Source: Embiotoca jacksoni (lineage: Eukaryota; Chordata; Actinopteri; Embiotocidae). Taken from it: a DNA stretch of 64,000 bases. Shown one piece after another: positions 59,767 to 64,000 of the stretch. The position numbers and the translations under genes were made by a program. The stretch covers positions 1,191,488-1,255,487 of the forward strand of contig JAKOON010000068.1 of NCBI GenBank assembly GCA_022577435.1, given 5' to 3'. The notes beneath the pieces were generated by a model. The model saw only the letters and a program-made list of their open reading frames with translations, made no database searches and had not been told where the DNA came from. How positions within the stretch are numbered: the first letter of the stretch is position 1; each line of letters opens with the position of its first letter.

Positions 59767-61762
59767 CTGCAGCAGCGGAAGAAGAAAGTTTTTATAAAAC
59801 AATGAAGAAAGATGAAAAGTGTGTTTTATTAACTTCTAAAAAGAAAAATTTAAAAAAAATATCATTGAAATCTGGTTGTTTTGGAAGTAAATTTACAATA
59901 ATAATAATTTTTAAAAAATGCTTGCTAAAAAAATGAGGTGCAAGCTGTTTTATTTCATTTTTTCACACGTTAATCCAAATAAAAACACTTTAAAATAAAC
60001 GTCCAAAATTCACATTATATTCTGAAATGTTTTTCCAACTTGGTCCTCAACAGGAAATTCTGTGTTTTGAGCATTAACATGTATTATTTTGAGCTCATAC
60101 AGTGTCATTATTTATGTTGTGACTCTACTCGGGTAAAGTATTCAGAGGAAAAGTACAACAGGTAAAAAAAAAAAATCCCAAAGTCCCCCAACGTACCAGG
60201 AAGTGTAGGAAAAAAACTCCAGATTAATTTAAAAAGAAAAGATCAGAATTTAAAAAAGGGCTGAATGAATGTAGCTCGGACAGCGATGTTGTTATTTACA
60301 CGTTGTTAGACACAGTTTCAGTCAACGGACACGATTAAAGGAGTTTGTTAATGATTTCAAAGCAGCAAGTCAGTAAAAAAATGGAGTCGGCCGTGGAGCA
60401 GCGCCCCCCGGTGGCCATTAAAATGAGCTTTAATATTTCATGTAAATGGGGTTGAAATATTGTCACAGAGGAGCAAAATATAATGAGACTATCAGCTGGA
60501 AAACAAGCTGATGAGTTGTATTTGTCCAGATTTTGAGATGATGTATATTTTTATATTTCTGCCTCTGTGTTCACATCATGAAAACAAATTACATTAAAAT
60601 GGATTTACAGGCAGCGTTTCAATGTCTGCAGACCGTCCGCTTTGTGAGGAACTATTTTCTTCACTGGAAAGTAGTTCCACTTGTAAACTGTTCACACGGA
60701 GGTCTGACATTGTTTACGTTCGCCGTCACTGTAAATCTTTTTAAATGTAATTATTAGCGTTGAGTTGACCGTTTCAAATCCCTCGTACTTTTTTAGATTT
60801 CCACAAACAAATTGTCTCCGAGTGTCCAATCAGAAGTTAAAATCTGTCTCTAAAAAAAAACAAAAACGATTTACCAAACAAAAATAGAAACAGCAGGTTG
60901 AGAAAAAAAAAAAAAAAAATCACTCTAAACTATTAACATGAACGTTTTTCTCTGAATTTAGTCCACTGTGGCCAAAGGTGTGGACACCCTTTGTTTTTAT
61001 GGTTTCCTCTATGAAAAATCTCAATAATTTCAGGCAATACTCTTTGAATTAATCGTGTTTTTCAACTTGTAGCAACAGTTGGGTTGGGTTGGGTTATAAA
61101 GCCTCGAGTTTCATGTTTTGGCCATCACCACCTTGGTTTTTTTTCGAGCAGGAAGTGACCATATAAGGTCGAGCTGGGAGGAGGAGCCAGCAGTGGATCT
61201 GACTCGATCTGATTGGGTACCTGAGAAGACTAAGCCCCGCCCATCGATAGCACAAACCTAACAGCATCGCAGGCCTATCAATCAAACAGACAAACACGGC
61301 GCTTTTTGACGCTTAATATTTAATTAAAGACGAGATTATTTTCAGATGAAGCACCAGAAAACTAATAAGGAGCGACTTTAGCTAACAACAAAGATAACTG
61401 CTGGAAAACATTTATTGACTGAGAATTTTATGAGAGAAGTTGAATGGGAGCCTTTGGAGGCTTTTTTTTTTTTTAGCCGACCTCTAGTGGCACTCGGTGG
61501 TATTGCAGCTTAAAGGCACTGGCCTCATTTTTCCAACCAGGAAGTTACTTTTACAACTCAGTGAGACGCATTTAATGTCTTCCTGAAGAGACTTTTTATT
61601 TTCCGTCAGACTGATTTATACATTAAAAACATTTATGGGTGCAAAGTTTGGTGTCCGCACACTTTTGGCCACATAGTCCCAGTGTTTCCTCTGAGGTCCC
61701 CCCCCCCCCCACCCCCCGGTGTCGGAGCGGTAATGGGTGTGCTCCGTTCGCCGTGCCGTTAC
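59767..61762 (-). other. esyt2: esyt2 intron downstream of the cassette exon
   Basis: About 2.0 kb, AT-rich, with family A copy 9 (61117-61566), a GGGTT triple near 61082-61096, a C-run near 61699-61718 and a CTCF-like word at 60401-60414. Confidence 0.88.
61117..61566 (+). mobile_element. Dispersed repeat family A, copy 9 (diverged)
   Basis: All blocks are recognisable but carry many changes. The head variant GTGGATCTGACTCGATCTGA is shared only with copy 5. The CCGACCTCTAGTGGCA word is intact. It lies in esyt2 and is antisense to it. Confidence 0.85.
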
Positions 61763-61825
61763 CTTGATGGCCTTACTGACCGAGGCCTTCTTCAGCCCCG
61801 CTTGGTTGAACTCTAACGGATTGCG
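61763..61825 (-). CDS. esyt2: esyt2 63-nt cassette exon in C2B
   Basis: This exon encodes RNPLEFNQAGLKKASVSKAI plus K (21 codons), matching the insert NPLEFNPDVLKK... that I recall from the longer human ESYT2 isoform, placed just before SGKK. It is in phase 0 at both ends, so inclusion or skipping keeps frame. The donor is GTAACG. The acceptor AAATCAAAG has a poor local pyrimidine tract, with a better CT-rich tract 20-40 nt further upstream and a (TG)n repeat 45 nt upstream. The insert would lengthen the first loop of C2B. Confidence 0.88.
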
Positions 61826-61869
61826 CTTTGATTTTTCCCCCCAGGGACAAGAAAGGAGAGAGAGCAAAC

Positions 61870-61940
<71 letters not shown>

Positions 61941-61950
61941 GCACACACAC
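61870..61950. repeat. (CA)n microsatellite upstream of the cassette exon
   Basis: About 36 CA units plus a short continuation; in the esyt2 transcript it reads (GU)n and ends 45 nt before the 63-nt exon. Confidence 0.96.
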
Positions 61951-62513
61951 CAGCAGGTTATTTGGGAAAAGAGGAGCATGCAGGGAGGAGGAGGATGATG
62001 ATGATGATGACACACCAGCACCGTCAGGATGCGCCGCACAAGGAGACAACATGGATGATCACATGGTTCATTAAACCTGGACATGAGGTTGAAACGAGAG
62101 CTCGACCAATACGGGATTCAGGCTGACATTCATATCAAATTCTTCACAGTAAAATAACTGCAACTAATTCCAGTATTATTTATTTTATTTTATTCTGCTT
62201 TGATAAAACTACAAGAAGGATTTTGCAGCATATACAAATTTTTGAAAATTTGTTGAAACAATGAAACAAAGTCAGCCAGAAGCCGATTGGTCGGACTCTT
62301 GTCAACCAAAAAAAAACACCAAATTAGATGAGGGTCAGTAAACAAAATGGAAAAGAAGAAGTAAATGGAGGTCAGAGGAAAAGGAAGCTCGGATGGGTTT
62401 ATGTTGAGGTGACAAATTAGGGAATTAAAAAGCTGGTTTTTGGAGGGCGGGAGATGAAATCCACCTACAACAAACTCACTCCTGAGGAAGGAAGAAGCTC
62501 CTACAGTGTGAAG

Positions 62514-62517
<4 letters not shown>

Positions 62518-62554
<37 letters not shown>
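62518..62554. repeat. Poly-T run
   Basis: 37 consecutive T, poly-A in the esyt2 transcript. No retroposed gene sequence was recognised next to it. Confidence 0.96.
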
Positions 62555-62558
<4 letters not shown>

Positions 62559-63595
62559 CCTTTTCCACTGCAGGAAGTAAAAAAATCATCACATAATGTG
62601 GAGCTACTGTCTCTATGTGACCACAGTTGTATTACGAGCACATGGGCTTCAACAGGAAGGACGGAGGGAAGCAATCCACAGAGAATTCAGCCTGCCTGCT
62701 CTATAAAAAAAATTTTAAAAAATCAATCAACCATCAAAAGCACATTCCTTCCTCCCAAAATACATCTCAGCTCATTGAACGGCAGCTGATCACATCGTAC
62801 GATTTATCAATAAAGGTTGTGGGAACATGTTTCTGAATTCTTGACTGAACTGAAGAAATACGGTAAATTTGTCAGCAGCCTTTTTGACTTTAAGGTCAAA
62901 TATATTTTATGAAAAACAAAAAAAGTGGTGACAAACTCTCAAAAAAAAACTCAAATCAAACTAGGATATAAAAACATTTTGCGAGGTCATGAACTGTAAC
63001 GCTCATACGATAGCGTTACCTACAACTAAATAACATTATATTTGACTTTTTATATTGAATACGGAGTTCCTCAGGGAAGTATTGTAGGTCCTATTATCTT
63101 TTCATTATCCAGGCTCCCACTGGGAAACATCATTATTCACCCTAATAAATAATAATGAAACACAACTTTATATCTTGGTGTCACTGCAGTTCTTTACCAG
63201 TCTCACCAATAAGACCACAGTAATAGAGGAGGAAGGATGCTTTTGATGGTCTTTGGATAATAAACCCTCGTCATGTTCCTCAGCTTTGGAATCAGTCAAA
63301 CTCCAACAACAACAACAAAAAAACACTCACAAATCACAATGAGTTAAAGGGAATCCAACCCATGCAGAAGAAGAGATTCATGCATTCAAAAAAAAAAAAA
63401 AAAAAATACATAATAAACCTTCTCTGCATTCTCCAAACTGAACTGTAGGATGCACGAAAACAGCCGGCGGACTCACAAACAGCGTCCTATAGAGAGAAGC
63501 CGTGTTCTCGCAAAACACCAGGCCCGCCGCCCGCCTCTCTTTTAAGTAGCCCGAGCCCAAGTTCCCCTCGAAGACGCTCTTCAGAGGGGCAAGGA

Positions 63596-63660
63596 GGAGA
63601 GGAAGAGGAGGAGAGGAGGAAGAGGAAGAAGAAGAAGAAGAAGAAGAAGAAGAAGAGGAG
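63596..63660. repeat. (GAA/GAG)n purine tract
   Basis: GAG/GAA trinucleotides over about 65 bp in the esyt2 intron; this explains the Leu/Ser-rich minus-strand frame. Confidence 0.95.
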
Positions 63661-64000
63661 GCTGTAAAGGAGGAAGGTGACGCCTGACAGAGTTCTTGAC
63701 ACCGAACGAGATTTTCCGAACCACAAAAAGAAAATGAGACCCAAATCTGAACAAATATTTAAAACTACATAAAGAAGGAGAGTTTGTTGTTTTTCTAAAA
63801 CAAATACAGTCAAAATGGATTTAAATCTTAAACCTCAGAGACGGTTTGTAGATGATGGACTGAAGAAGTGTTTTGCATACAAACAGCTCAGAAAAAAAAG
63901 CTGTAAAATAGTTATTATCATTCAAATTTGAGCTACTGAGCCCTAAAATAAGAATAAAAAGCTGTATCAGGATCTTATTACAGATGTAGGCCAAATTTAT

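Larger units (their letters stand above)
61826..64000 (-). other. esyt2: esyt2 intron upstream of the cassette exon (partial)
   Basis: No further esyt2 exon is recognised; the exon encoding ...LDSARNLP should lie beyond base 64000. Contents are (CA)n at 61870-61950, a GAT run near 61993-62010, a T37 run at 62518-62554 and a GAA/GAG tract at about 63596-63660. The open frame near 63490-63590 has no recognisable homology. Confidence 0.8.

Noticed and set aside
63487..63600. A possible further esyt2 exon
   Set aside because: The frame LKSVFEGNLGSGYLKERRA has no similarity to the E-Syt2 sequence expected upstream (LDSARNLP), and the flanking splice sites do not give a consistent phase.

Overview
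The window is vertebrate nuclear DNA, almost certainly from a teleost fish. It carries two intron-split genes whose predicted proteins are clearly vertebrate, spliced at GT/AG borders. The non-coding part is dense in (CA)n/(TG)n and GATA microsatellites and in short dispersed repeats of fish type. No bacterial, plasmid, viral or CRISPR content was seen. The species cannot be named from the sequence.

Both genes lie on the minus strand, so transcription runs right to left. From 52515 down to 11741 lie the first eleven coding exons of ptprn2 (phogrin/IA-2beta, a receptor-type tyrosine-phosphatase-like protein of dense-core vesicles). They are 52425-52515, 42674-42724, 33493-33606, 30317-30431, 29728-29863, 27491-27836, 26758-27063, 26215-26255, 25051-25424, 20511-20597 and 11741-11820. 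Every junction keeps frame and gives 580 complete codons: signal peptide, Cys-containing RESP18-like region, variable acidic luminal region and most of the membrane-proximal ectodomain. The transmembrane and phosphatase exons must lie beyond base 1, because the first 11.7 kb is intron.

From 61825 down to 57002 lie the last ten coding exons of esyt2 (extended synaptotagmin 2). They cover most of the C2B domain, the Ser/Gly-rich linker and the whole C2C domain with its stop codon. They include a 63-nt in-frame cassette exon that matches an insert I recall from human ESYT2 isoforms. A long AT-rich 3' UTR probably ends at an AATAAA near 54830, about 2 kb upstream of the CpG-rich ptprn2 promoter/first exon (52.4-52.8 kb). 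Both genes point the same way, as in human 7q36, but there is no room for NCAPG2, which I recall lying between them in human.

The remaining sequence is introns. They contain nine copies of one dispersed repeat (family A, about 0.45 kb), three copies of a second (family B), a 259-bp inverted-repeat element (MITE-like), a decayed RTE/Rex-type reverse-transcriptase fragment, and many simple repeats.

The most striking observation is ptprn2 intron 3. In the transcript its 5' splice site GT runs straight into (AC)30, and its 3' splice site is (GU)33-UAG with no ordinary polypyrimidine tract. The two ends are complementary and could fold to bring the splice sites together. The esyt2 cassette exon also has a (GU)n tract just upstream, which predicts a matching (AC)n at the far end of that intron outside the window.
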